From assembly GCA_943371375.1 (NCBI GenBank), contig CALRUM020000013.1:1-64000 (forward strand): a stretch of 64,000 bases of DNA. Direction: 5' to 3'. Of the stretch, positions 16,818-25,333 are shown piece by piece (the first letter of the stretch is position 1; the number at the start of each line of letters is the position of its first letter). A program made the translations under genes and the position numbers. This DNA is from Polaromonas sp943371375 (GTDB taxonomy: Bacteria; Pseudomonadota; Gammaproteobacteria; Burkholderiales; Burkholderiaceae_C). A model generated the notes under the pieces. That model searched no databases and had not been told where the DNA came from. It saw nothing but the letters and a program-made list of their open reading frames with translations.

Positions 16818-18548
16818 TCAACGGACCTTGCCATCCTTCCAGGCCTGGAGCAGCTTGTCGTAGTTGATGGTCTCGCCTTTGGGCTTCTCGTTGGCCAGTT
16901 TTTTCCACGGCGCACCGGTGTCGCTGAGGTATTTGGCCGGATCCCCCTTGGGGTTGAGTTTGGGCGCGCATTTCTCCATCCCGGCGCGCTCAAGGCGGGC
17001 CATGACCTGGTCCATCTCTTCGGCCAGCGTGTCCATGGCAACCTGCGGTGTTTTTTCACCGGTCACTGCCTGGGCCACGTTTTTCCACCAGAGCTGGGCC
17101 AGCTTCGGATAGTCAGGCACGTTGGTACCGGTCGGCGTCCACGCCACCCGGGCCGGGCTGCGGTAGAACTCCACCAGGCCACCGAGCTTGGGGGCCAGAT
17201 CGGTCATGGCCTTGGAACGGATGTCCGACTCGCGGATAGGCGTCAGCCCGACGATGGTCTTCTTCAGGGAGGTGGTCTTGGCCGTGACGAACTGGGCGTA
17301 CAGCCAGGCTGCCGCCGTTCGATTCTCGTCATGCGCACTGAAGAAGGTCCACGAACCCACGTCCTGGTAGCCGTTTTGCATGCCCTGTTTCCAGTAGGGG
17401 CCGTTCGGACCAGGCGCCATGCGCCATTTGGGCGTGCCGTCGTCATTCACCACGGGCAGGCCTTTTTTGGTCATGTCAGCGGTGAAGGCCGTGTACCAGA
17501 AGATCTGCTGCGCAATCTGGCCCTGGGCAGGCACAGGCCCGGCTTCGCCGAAGGTCATGCCGGTGGCCTCCTTGGGCGCGTACTTCTTCATCCAGTCCAC
17601 GTATTTGGTCAGGGCATACACGGCTGCGGGCGAGTTGGTGGCGCCACCGCGTGACACCGACGCACCCACAGGCGTGCACTTGTCGGCGCCCACGCGGATA
17701 CCCCACTCATCAACCGGCTGGCCGTTCGGAATGCCCTTGTCGGCCGTACCGGCCATCGACAGCCAGGCGTCGGTGAAACGCCAGCCCAGCGAGGGGTCCT
17801 TCTTGCCGTAGTCCATGTGGCCATAAATCGGCTTGCCGTCTATGGTCTTGACGTCATTGGTGAAAAAAGCGGCGATGTCCTCGTACGCGCTCCAGTTCAG
17901 CGGCACGCCGAGGTCATAGCCGTACTTGGCCTTGAACTTGTCCTGCAGGTCCTTGCGCGCAAACAGATCCGCACGGAACCAGTACAGGTTGGCAAATTGC
18001 TGGTCGGGCAGCTGGTAGAGCTTGCCATCCGGGGCGGTGGTGAAGCTGGTCCCGATAAAGTCCTTCAGGTCCAGGCCCGGGTTGGTCCATTCCTTGCCCT
18101 TGCCAGCCATGTAGTCGGTCAGGTTCATCACCTTGCCATAGCGATAGTGGGTACCGATCAGGTCACTGTCGCTGATCCAGCCGTCGTAAATCGATTTGCC
18201 CGACTGCATGGAGGTCTGCAGTTTCTCGACCACATCACCCTCCTGGATCAAATCGTGTTTGACCTTGATCCCGGTGATTTCCTCAAACGCCTTGGCCAGT
18301 GTTTTCGATTCGTATTCGTGGGTCGTGATGGTTTCCGACACCACCGAAATTTCCTTGATGCCTTTGGCCTGGAGTTTTTTGGCCGCTTCGATGAACCACT
18401 TCATCTCGGCCATCTGCTGGTCCTTGGACAGCGTGGAAGGCTGGAATTCGCTGTCTATCCATTTTTTGGCTTCGGCATCGCCGGCCCCGGCATGCTGGGC
18501 GGCCATCAGGGCCGCCGCCAGCGCCAGTGCTGTGTAACGCATCTTCAT
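16818..18548 (-). CDS. glpV: Glycerol ABC transporter periplasmic binding protein (GlpV-like)
   Basis: A 576-residue extracellular solute-binding protein with a Sec signal peptide (MKMRYTALALAAALMAAQHA). The start has a good Shine-Dalgarno (GAGGAG, 7 nt away). The mature part opens with KKWIDSEFQPSTLSKDQQ and is unusually long for a family 1 binding protein, as in the glycerol-specific GlpV of Rhizobium glpSTPQUV. It is followed by glpD and preceded by the small membrane protein and two permeases. Substrate assignment rests on this gene context. Confidence 0.88.
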   Translation of the reverse strand: MKMRYTALALAAALMAAQHAGAGDAEAKKWIDSEFQPSTLSKDQQMAEMKWFIEAAKKLQAKGIKEISVVSETITTHEYESKTLAKAFEEITGIKVKHDLIQEGDVVEKLQTSMQSGKSIYDGWISDSDLIGTHYRYGKVMNLTDYMAGKGKEWTNPGLDLKDFIGTSFTTAPDGKLYQLPDQQFANLYWFRADLFARKDLQDKFKAKYGYDLGVPLNWSAYEDIAAFFTNDVKTIDGKPIYGHMDYGKKDPSLGWRFTDAWLSMAGTADKGIPNGQPVDEWGIRVGADKCTPVGASVSRGGATNSPAAVYALTKYVDWMKKYAPKEATGMTFGEAGPVPAQGQIAQQIFWYTAFTADMTKKGLPVVNDDGTPKWRMAPGPNGPYWKQGMQNGYQDVGSWTFFSAHDENRTAAAWLYAQFVTAKTTSLKKTIVGLTPIRESDIRSKAMTDLAPKLGGLVEFYRSPARVAWTPTGTNVPDYPKLAQLWWKNVAQAVTGEKTPQVAMDTLAEEMDQVMARLERAGMEKCAPKLNPKGDPAKYLSDTGAPWKKLANEKPKGETINYDKLLQAWKDGKVR

Positions 18549-18636
18549 GACTTGTCTCCTCATCAATTACCTCCCCCAATGGTTTCCATGACTCGCCCGG
18601 CTCCGGGGAAGTTATGAGCCGGATCCGTATCCCCTG

Positions 18637-18945
18637 CTAACCCTTGCGCATGACCAGCGCAATCCATCCCATGGAAATGAAAAAACTGATCCAGATCGAC
18701 GGGTCTGCCTGCAGGCCGAGCGCCACGCCGAGCTTGCCGCTGAGGCCGACAAAAATCAGGTTGATATAGGCAGCGCCCAGCAGGCCGATGAACAGCCGGT
18801 CGCCACGTGTGGTGTCCAGCGGCAAAAAGCCGCGGCGCACGGCCGTCGGGGACTTGATTTCCCAGACCGTCATGCCAATCAGCATCAGGACAATGCAGGT
18901 GAAAAACACCGCCACCGGCAAGGTCCAGGCCATCCACTCAAACAT
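18637..18945 (-). CDS. glpU: DUF2160 small membrane protein of the glycerol ABC transporter (GlpU-like)
   Basis: A 102-residue protein with about three transmembrane helices (WTLPVAVFFTCIVLMLIGM; RLFIGLLGAAYINLIFVGL; PSIWISFFISMGWIALVM). This family (DUF2160) occurs almost only beside glycerol ABC transporters, at the glpU position between the permease and the binding protein. Its exact role is unknown. Confidence 0.85.
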   Translation of the reverse strand: MFEWMAWTLPVAVFFTCIVLMLIGMTVWEIKSPTAVRRGFLPLDTTRGDRLFIGLLGAAYINLIFVGLSGKLGVALGLQADPSIWISFFISMGWIALVMRKG

Positions 18946-18969
18946 GGTGCGGTCTCCTCAGGTGCGGCT

Positions 18970-19782
18970 TCATACCCTGCCCATTGCAAAGCCCTTGGCG
19001 ATGTAGTGCCGCACGAACCAGATGACGATGGCGCCGGGCACGATGGTCAGTACACCGGCAGCCGCCAGAGTCGCCCAGTCCATGCCGGAGGCAGAAACCG
19101 TGCGGGTCATGGTCGCCACAATCGGTTTGGCGTTGACGCTGGTCAGGGTGCGCGCGAGCAGCAGCTCGACCCAGCTGAACATGAAGCAGAAGAAGGCCGC
19201 CACACCAACCCCGGCCTTGATCAGCGGCAAAAATATGCGCATGAAAAAACGCGGGAAGGAATAACCGTCGATATACGCAGTCTCATCAATCTCGCGCGGG
19301 ATGCCGCTCATGAAGCCTTCGAGAATCCAGACCGCCAACGGCACATTGAACAGCAGGTGGGCCAGCGCCACGGCAATATGGGTATCCATCAGCCCGACCG
19401 TGGTGTACAGCTGGAAAAACGGCAGCAGAAAAACGGCAGGGGGTGTCATGCGGTTGGTCAGCAGCCAGAAGAACACATGTTTGTCACCGATAAAGCTGTA
19501 GCGGGAAAACGCATACGCTGCCGGCAGGGCCACGGTGATCGAGATCACGGTATTGATCGCCACATAAATCAGCGAGTTGATGTAACCCGAATACCAGGAC
19601 GGGTCGGTAAAAATCGTCCGGTAGTTGGCCCAGGTGAATTCCTGCGGAAAGAAGGAAAAGCTCGACAGGATTTCCGAGTTGGTCTTGAAACTCATGTTGA
19701 CCATCCAGTAGATGGGCAACAGGGCGAAGACGATGTAGGCCACCAGGAACAGGGTCCGGGCCTGGAAGCGGGGCTTATTCAC
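18970..19782 (-). CDS. glpQ: Glycerol ABC transporter permease (GlpQ-like, MalG class)
   Basis: A 270-residue inner-membrane permease with six predicted helices, from LFLVAYIVFALLPIYWMVNM to GVLTIVPGAIVIWFVRHYI. It has an EAA-type loop (EIDETAYIDGYSFPRFFMRI) that couples to the ATPases. The start overlaps the preceding permease by 8 bp, which indicates coupled translation. The name glpQ follows the Rhizobium transporter, not the E. coli phosphodiesterase. Confidence 0.9.
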   Translation of the reverse strand: MNKPRFQARTLFLVAYIVFALLPIYWMVNMSFKTNSEILSSFSFFPQEFTWANYRTIFTDPSWYSGYINSLIYVAINTVISITVALPAAYAFSRYSFIGDKHVFFWLLTNRMTPPAVFLLPFFQLYTTVGLMDTHIAVALAHLLFNVPLAVWILEGFMSGIPREIDETAYIDGYSFPRFFMRIFLPLIKAGVGVAAFFCFMFSWVELLLARTLTSVNAKPIVATMTRTVSASGMDWATLAAAGVLTIVPGAIVIWFVRHYIAKGFAMGRV

Positions 19783-20668
19783 CGGTGGCCTCCTTGGTGG
19801 CCGTGCCCACCCGCTGCATCCAGTTGTAGAGGATGAAGCACAGCAGCAGGATGATCAGGAAGTAAATCAGCGAGAAAGCCGCCGCCGGCCCGAGGTCAAA
19901 CTGGCCCACGGCTTTTTGAGTCAGGTATTGCGACAAAAAGGTGGTGGCGTTGCCGGGTCCGCCACCGGTCAGCACAAAGGGCTCGGTGTAAATCATGAAG
20001 CTGTCCATGAAACGCAGCAACACGGCGATCATCAACACCCCGCGCATCTTGGGCAGCTGGATGTAACGAAACACCGCGAACTTGCTGGCGCCATCAATAC
20101 GCGCGGCCTGGTAATAGGCATCGGGAATCGAGCGCAGGCCCGCATAACCGAGCAAGGCCACCAGCGGTGTCCAGTGCCAGACGTCCATCACCAGCACGGT
20201 GATCCAGGCATGCAGCGCGTTGCCGGTGTAGCTGTAATCAAAACCCATTTTCTGCAGCATCATGCCCAGCAGGCCGATATCTGCACGGCCGTAAATCTGC
20301 CAGATGGTGCCGACAACGTTCCAGGGGATCAGCAGCGACAGGGCCACCAGCACCAGCACCAGGGATGCCTTCCAGCCCTGCGCCGGCATGGACAAGGCCA
20401 ATGCGATGCCGAGCGGGATCTCGACCGCCAGCACCGCAAACGAGAAAGTCAGCTGGCGCCAGAGTGCAGCATGCAGGTCTTCATCGCGCATGACGGCGGC
20501 AAACCATTCGGTGCCGACGAACACCCGCCGGTCCGGCGCGATGATGTCCTGCACCGAATAGTTGACGACGGTCATCAGTGGCAGGATGGCCGAGAAGGCG
20601 ACACAAATGATGACCGGCAACACCAGCAGCCAGGCCTTCTGGTTGACCGGTTTGGTGGTCGTGCTCAT
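19775..20668 (-). CDS. glpP: Glycerol ABC transporter permease (GlpP-like, MalF class)
   Basis: A 297-residue permease with six predicted helices (WLLVLPVIICVAFSAILPLM near the N-terminus). The EAA loop region is PDAYYQAARIDGASKFAVFR. It overlaps the ATPase gene by 4 bp (ATGA) and the next permease by 8 bp. It should form the heterodimeric channel with the MalG-class partner. Confidence 0.9.
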   Translation of the reverse strand: MSTTTKPVNQKAWLLVLPVIICVAFSAILPLMTVVNYSVQDIIAPDRRVFVGTEWFAAVMRDEDLHAALWRQLTFSFAVLAVEIPLGIALALSMPAQGWKASLVLVLVALSLLIPWNVVGTIWQIYGRADIGLLGMMLQKMGFDYSYTGNALHAWITVLVMDVWHWTPLVALLGYAGLRSIPDAYYQAARIDGASKFAVFRYIQLPKMRGVLMIAVLLRFMDSFMIYTEPFVLTGGGPGNATTFLSQYLTQKAVGQFDLGPAAAFSLIYFLIILLLCFILYNWMQRVGTATKEATGE

Positions 20669-21741
20669 GCCACCAACTCCTCATTTTTGTAGAAGCAGGT
20701 GTGGGCGCCCAGCACCTGCAGCCAGGCCGTGTCACCGGCTTTCGGCGCGGCGGCCTCCGGGTGCAGGCGCACCTTGACGGTGGCCTCTCCGACCGTGCCG
20801 GTCAGCATCACATAGGTACCGATGTCCTGGGCGCGCGTGATCGTCGCCGGCAGCGCACCCGCCGCACCGGCCTGCGCCAGGCGCACGTATTCGGGGCGAA
20901 TTCCCAGCTTGTACTCGCCATCCGGCAATTCACGGCCTGCCGGCAGCGCCAGCGCATGGTCGGCAATACGGATGGAATCACCGGTCACGCGCAGCGGCAG
21001 GAAGTTCATGCCCGGTGATCCGATGAAATGCCCGACAAAGGTGTGCTGCGGACGCTCAAACAGCGCGTCCGCCGAACCCACTTGCACCGCGCGACCGCGT
21101 GTCATGACGATCACCTGTTCGGCAAAGGTCAGCGCCTCAACCTGATCGTGTGTGACGTAGATAAGCGTCAGTTTGAGCTCATGGTGGATTTGCTTGAGCT
21201 TGCGCCTCAACTGCCACTTGAGGTGCGGATCAATCACCGTCAGCGGTTCGTCGAAAAGCACCGCCGAGACATCAGAGCGCACCAGGCCACGCCCGAGTGA
21301 AATTTTCTGCTTGGCGTCGGCGGCAAGGCCTGCCGCACGCTGGTTCAATTGCCCGCTCATCTCCAGCATTTCGGCAATCTGGCCCACCCGCTTTTTGATC
21401 TGGTCTTCTGGCACCTTGCGATTGCGCAGCGGGAAGGCCAGGTTTTCAGCGACGGTCATGGTGTCGTAAATCACCGGAAACTGGAACACCTGGGCGATGT
21501 TGCGCTGCTGCGGGCTGGCAAGCGTCACATCGCGGCCATCGAATCTGACACTGCCCTGCGACGGCGCCAGCAGACCCGATATCACATTGAGCATGGTGGT
21601 CTTGCCGCAGCCCGAAGGGCCCAGCAACGCGTAAGCGCCACCGTCTTCAAACGTCATTTGCAGTGGGAGCAAGGCATAGTCGGCGTCCACGCCCGGATCG
21701 GCCTTGTAGGAGTGCGCCAGGTCCAGGTCAATGCGCGCCAT
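20665..21741 (-). CDS. glpT: Glycerol ABC transporter ATPase (GlpT-like)
   Basis: A 358-residue ATP-binding subunit of the MalK class. Walker A is LLGPSGCGKTTML, Walker B is VLFDEPLTVIDPHLKWQLR, and a C-terminal TOBE-like regulatory domain follows (LPDGEYKLGIRPEYVRLA). The helical signature reads AAGLAADAKQKISLGRGL instead of LSGGQ, a feature of this glycerol family. The start is MARIDLDLAHSYKADPG. It overlaps the other ATPase gene by 14 bp. The symbol follows Rhizobium glpSTPQUV and is not the E. coli antiporter GlpT. Confidence 0.88.
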   Translation of the reverse strand: MARIDLDLAHSYKADPGVDADYALLPLQMTFEDGGAYALLGPSGCGKTTMLNVISGLLAPSQGSVRFDGRDVTLASPQQRNIAQVFQFPVIYDTMTVAENLAFPLRNRKVPEDQIKKRVGQIAEMLEMSGQLNQRAAGLAADAKQKISLGRGLVRSDVSAVLFDEPLTVIDPHLKWQLRRKLKQIHHELKLTLIYVTHDQVEALTFAEQVIVMTRGRAVQVGSADALFERPQHTFVGHFIGSPGMNFLPLRVTGDSIRIADHALALPAGRELPDGEYKLGIRPEYVRLAQAGAAGALPATITRAQDIGTYVMLTGTVGEATVKVRLHPEAAAPKAGDTAWLQVLGAHTCFYKNEELVA

Positions 21742-22816
21742 AAACACCTCCTGCATGACGCTGCGGCGCCACCAGCAATCGACCGCCGGCATCAAACACG
21801 TAAGCATGGCCGGGGTGCACATACAACTCGATGGGCGCGCCCAGATCGAAATAATGCACACCCGTCAATTGCGCCACCAGCTCGCCAACCGCCGTGCTCA
21901 CATGCACGAAGGTGTCAGAGCCCGAAATTTCGGCCAGCTCGACCCTGCCGGCCAGCCTGACGTCTCCGTCGCGCGCGCTTTCGCGCAGGGCGCTCGCGCG
22001 CACGCCGACCGTCAAGGCCGATGACGCGCCCGCCGGCAGCGCGATGGCCAGCTCGACGCCGCCGCTCAGCTGCACGCCCAGGGCAGTGGCTGCGGCGGCA
22101 ACCAGGTTCATGGGCGGGTCGCTGAAGGCGCGTGCCACACGCAGGGATTTTGGCGAATGGAAAACTTCGGCGGTGGGCCCGTATTGCAGCAATTCCCCGC
22201 CATCCAGCACGGCGGTGTAGCCGCCCAGCAGCAAGGCCTCGCCAGGCTCGGTGGTGGCGTAAATCACGGTCGAGTCGCCAGCCGCAAACAGCTGGGTCAG
22301 CTCTTCACGCAGCTCTTCACGCAATTTGTAATCCAGATTCACCAGCGGCTCGTCCAGCAGCATCAGGGGCGCCCCCTTGGCGAGCGCCCGCGCCAGCGCC
22401 ACGCGCTGTTGCTGCCCACCCGAGAGCTCGGCGGGGTAACGGTCCAGAAACATCTCGATATGCAGGCGAGTGGCGATCTCCCGCACCCGCTGATCAATGT
22501 TTGCTTCGCGCCGCAGCTTGAGCGGGGAGGCGATGTTGTCCGCCACCTTCAGCGAGGGGTAATTGATGAACTGTTGATAAACCATGGCGACATTGCGCTC
22601 ACGCACCGGCATGCCGGTCACGTCGGCGCCGTCAACCCGGACACGGCCAGCACTCGGCACGTCCAGCCCCGCCATGATGCGCATCAGGCTGGTCTTGCCC
22701 GCCTGGGTAGCGCCCAGCAGCACCGTGACCTCGCCCGCACGCGGCGCAATCGTCATCTCGTGAAGCCAGCGCTCCGGCCCCACCTTTTTGGTGATGTTGT
22801 CGAGGACCAGTTCCAT
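21728..22816 (-). CDS. glpS: Glycerol ABC transporter ATPase (GlpS-like)
   Basis: A 362-residue ATP-binding subunit and first gene of the minus-strand glycerol operon. The start is MELVLDNITKKVGPERWLHE. Walker A is GATQAGKTSL (variant), the signature is LSGGQQQRVALARAL, and Walker B is LMLLDEPLVNLDYKLREELR. A C-terminal TOBE-type domain is present. The promoter should lie in 22817-22992, shared with the divergent glpR, where putative GlpR sites occur. Confidence 0.88.
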   Translation of the reverse strand: MELVLDNITKKVGPERWLHEMTIAPRAGEVTVLLGATQAGKTSLMRIMAGLDVPSAGRVRVDGADVTGMPVRERNVAMVYQQFINYPSLKVADNIASPLKLRREANIDQRVREIATRLHIEMFLDRYPAELSGGQQQRVALARALAKGAPLMLLDEPLVNLDYKLREELREELTQLFAAGDSTVIYATTEPGEALLLGGYTAVLDGGELLQYGPTAEVFHSPKSLRVARAFSDPPMNLVAAAATALGVQLSGGVELAIALPAGASSALTVGVRASALRESARDGDVRLAGRVELAEISGSDTFVHVSTAVGELVAQLTGVHYFDLGAPIELYVHPGHAYVFDAGGRLLVAPQRHAGGVYGAH

Positions 22817-22885
22817 CACGCGTCCTTCAAAGCGGACAGCCGCGCGAGAATCCAGCAAGGAAGTAGGTACAAAATAAATCTGCCT

Positions 22886-22966
22886 GTTTCGATTTTTTTC
22901 GATTTTTCTTCCTTTCTGACCGTTTTGAATAGATGGTTTCCCTTATTTGTTTCTTTTTGTTTCGAT
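22886..22966. promoter_or_regulatory. Probable GlpR operator array between glpS and glpR
   Basis: Five GTTTC/TTTTCGAT-type boxes start near 22886, 22896, 22936, 22949 and 22959, so most are separated by about one or several helical turns. GlpR repressors of the DeoR family bind direct TTTCGTT-like repeats. A TATAAA (22966-22971) lies where a glpR -10 could be. Binding would control the divergent glpS operon and glpR-glpK together. Confidence 0.55.
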
Positions 22967-22992
22967 ATAAAGTCTGAACATCCATAACAAAC

Positions 22993-23766
22993 ATGACCTT
23001 GAACTCCAATCCCCGCCAACTCAAACTGCTGGAAGTGGTCCGCGCAAGCGGGTCCGTCACTGTCGAACAACTCGCCGACACCCTGGAAGTCACCTTGCAA
23101 ACCGTGCGGCGCGACGTGCAGCGTCTGTCCGAAGCCGGCCTGCTGGCGCGTTTTCACGGCGGTGTCCGGGTTCCCAGCTCGACGATTGAAAACCTGGCGC
23201 ACCGCCAGCGGGAAAACCTCAACGCCGACGGCAAGGCGCGCATCGCCCAGGCTGTCGCCCGGGAGGTGCCCGACAACTGCTCACTGATCCTCAACATCGG
23301 CACCACCACCGAAGCCATTGCCCGCGCACTGATGCACCACAAAGGGCTGCGTGTCATCACCAACAACCTCAATGTGGCGGCCACCCTGAGCGGCAATCCG
23401 AACTGCGAGGTGATCGTGGCCGGGGGCGTGGTGCGGGCGCGCGACCGCGGCATCGTCGGCGAGGCGGCGGTGGACTTCATCCGCCAGTTCCGGGTGGACA
23501 TCGCGCTGATCGGTATCTCGGGCATTGAGGCCGACGGCTCGCTGCGCGATTTCGACTACCGCGAGGTGAAAGTGGCACAAATCATCATTGAGCACGCGCG
23601 CGAAGTCTGGCTGGCCGCAGACAGCAGCAAGTTTCACCGGCCGGCGATGGTGGAGCTGGCCACCCTGTCGCAAATTGACCGGCTGTTTACCGACCAAGCG
23701 CCACCCGAGCCCTTTCCGGCCTTGCTGGCCGAAGCCGGGGTAAGCTGCGACGTCGCCCATCCCTGA
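22993..23766 (+). CDS. glpR: DeoR-family regulator of glycerol metabolism
   Basis: A 257-residue repressor. The N-terminal DeoR helix-turn-helix is at residues about 5-60 (RQLKLLEVVRASGSVTVEQL, TVRRDVQRLSEAGLLARFHG). The sugar-phosphate-sensing domain includes LILNIGTTTEAIARAL and VIVAGGVVRARDRGIVGEAA. In this family the ligand is glycerol-3-phosphate. It diverges from glpS and is followed by glpK after 30 bp, so it probably regulates both arms and itself. Confidence 0.93.
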   Translation: MTLNSNPRQLKLLEVVRASGSVTVEQLADTLEVTLQTVRRDVQRLSEAGLLARFHGGVRVPSSTIENLAHRQRENLNADGKARIAQAVAREVPDNCSLILNIGTTTEAIARALMHHKGLRVITNNLNVAATLSGNPNCEVIVAGGVVRARDRGIVGEAAVDFIRQFRVDIALIGISGIEADGSLRDFDYREVKVAQIIIEHAREVWLAADSSKFHRPAMVELATLSQIDRLFTDQAPPEPFPALLAEAGVSCDVAHP

Positions 23767-23796
23767 GCACCCCTGCCCCCTAGCCGCGCCCCTGAC

Positions 23797-25290
23797 ATGA
23801 CCTACCTGCTCGCCCTGGACCAGGGCACCTCCAGCTCCCGCAGTATCGTGTTTGATGAGGGCGGCCACATCGTCGCGCTGGCCCAGCAGGAGCTGCCGCA
23901 GATTTACCCCAAACCGGGCTGGGTCGAGCATGACCCCATGGAAATCTGGCGCACACAACTGGCCACAGCGCGCGAAGCGCTGGGCAAGGCGAACATCAAG
24001 GCCCAGGACATACGCGCGATAGGTATCACCAATCAGCGTGAGACCACGGTGCTGTGGAACCGCAAGACCGGCCAGCCGGTTCACCACGCCATCGTCTGGC
24101 AGGACAGGCGCGCCGAGGCCACCTGCGCCCGGCTGCGCGAAGACGGCAAGGCCGCCTTGATCCAGGAAAAAACCGGCCTGCTGATTGACGCCTATTTTTC
24201 CGGCAGCAAACTCAAGTGGCTGCTCGACAATGTGCCGCAGGCCAGGCAGCAGGCCGCGCGCGGCGAGCTGGCCTTCGGCACGGTGGACAGCTGGCTGATG
24301 TGGCAGCTGACCGGGGGCAAAGTCCATGCCACCGACGTGACCAACGCCTCGCGCACCATGCTGTTCAATGTGCGCAGCAATGCCTGGGACGCCGAACTGC
24401 TGGCGCTGCTGGACATCCCCGAGGCCCTGATGCCGAAGGTCTTGCCCTCCAGCACCCACTATGGCGACCTGTTGCCCGACTTGCTCGGTGCCGCCATTCC
24501 CATTGGCGGTGTCGCGGGTGACCAGCAAAGTGCGCTGTTCGGCCAGGCCTGCTTCAGGGAAGGCATGGCCAAAAACACCTATGGCACCGGCTGCTTCATG
24601 CTGATGCACACCGGCCACAAGTTTCAAAGCTCGCACAACGGCCTGCTGACCACCAGCGCAGCGCAGGTCACGCCGCAGACCGAATACGCGTTTGAAGGCA
24701 GCGTGTTTGTCGGCGGCGCCGTGGTGCAGTGGCTGCGCGACGGCCTGCATGCGATCAAGGGCAGCGGTGAGGTGCAGGCGCTGGCGCAAAGCGTGCCGGA
24801 TTCAGGCGGCGTGATGATGGTGCCGGCCTTCACCGGCCTGGGCGCGCCTTACTGGAAACCGGAAGCACGCGGCACCATCACCGGGCTGACACGCGGCACC
24901 ACCGTGGCCCACATCGCGCGGGCGGCGCTGGAGAGTATTGCCTACCAGAGCGCCGCCCTGTTGCAGGCCATGAGCCGCGACGCCGTGGCCGCTGGCGCCG
25001 CGCCGGTGGCCGAGTTGCGGGTGGACGGCGGTGCATGTATCAATGATTTGTTGATGCAGTTCCAGGCCGATCTGCTGGGCATACCGGTGGTGCGGCCCGC
25101 CGTGACCGAAACCACGGCCCTGGGCGCCGCCTACCTGGCCGGGCTGTCCAGCGGCGTCTATGCCAGCACCGAAGAGCTTTCGGCCATGTGGCGCGCCGAA
25201 CGCCGTTTTCTGCCCACACTGAGCGCCAGCCGCGCGGCGGAACTGATGGCGCAGTGGGAACACGCGGTCAGGCAGACCGTTTGCCTCTAG
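23797..25290 (+). CDS. glpK: Glycerol kinase
   Basis: Phosphorylates imported glycerol with ATP to sn-glycerol-3-phosphate. The 497-residue FGGY-family protein starts MTYLLALDQGTSSSRSIVFD and has ITNQRETTVLWNRKTGQPVH and the C-terminal signature region (LRVDGGACINDLLMQFQADL). Full length. No glpF facilitator is nearby: uptake is by the adjacent ABC system. Confidence 0.98.
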   Translation: MTYLLALDQGTSSSRSIVFDEGGHIVALAQQELPQIYPKPGWVEHDPMEIWRTQLATAREALGKANIKAQDIRAIGITNQRETTVLWNRKTGQPVHHAIVWQDRRAEATCARLREDGKAALIQEKTGLLIDAYFSGSKLKWLLDNVPQARQQAARGELAFGTVDSWLMWQLTGGKVHATDVTNASRTMLFNVRSNAWDAELLALLDIPEALMPKVLPSSTHYGDLLPDLLGAAIPIGGVAGDQQSALFGQACFREGMAKNTYGTGCFMLMHTGHKFQSSHNGLLTTSAAQVTPQTEYAFEGSVFVGGAVVQWLRDGLHAIKGSGEVQALAQSVPDSGGVMMVPAFTGLGAPYWKPEARGTITGLTRGTTVAHIARAALESIAYQSAALLQAMSRDAVAAGAAPVAELRVDGGACINDLLMQFQADLLGIPVVRPAVTETTALGAAYLAGLSSGVYASTEELSAMWRAERRFLPTLSASRAAELMAQWEHAVRQTVCL

Positions 25291-25333
25291 GCCTGTCACA
25301 TCGCGAGCTGGTTTGGGGCGCTAGACTCGCGCC

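Noticed and set aside
23281..24789. Minus-strand frame of 502 codons opposite glpR and glpK
   Set aside because: Gly/Gln/His-rich antisense translation of GC-rich genes that are certain on the other strand.
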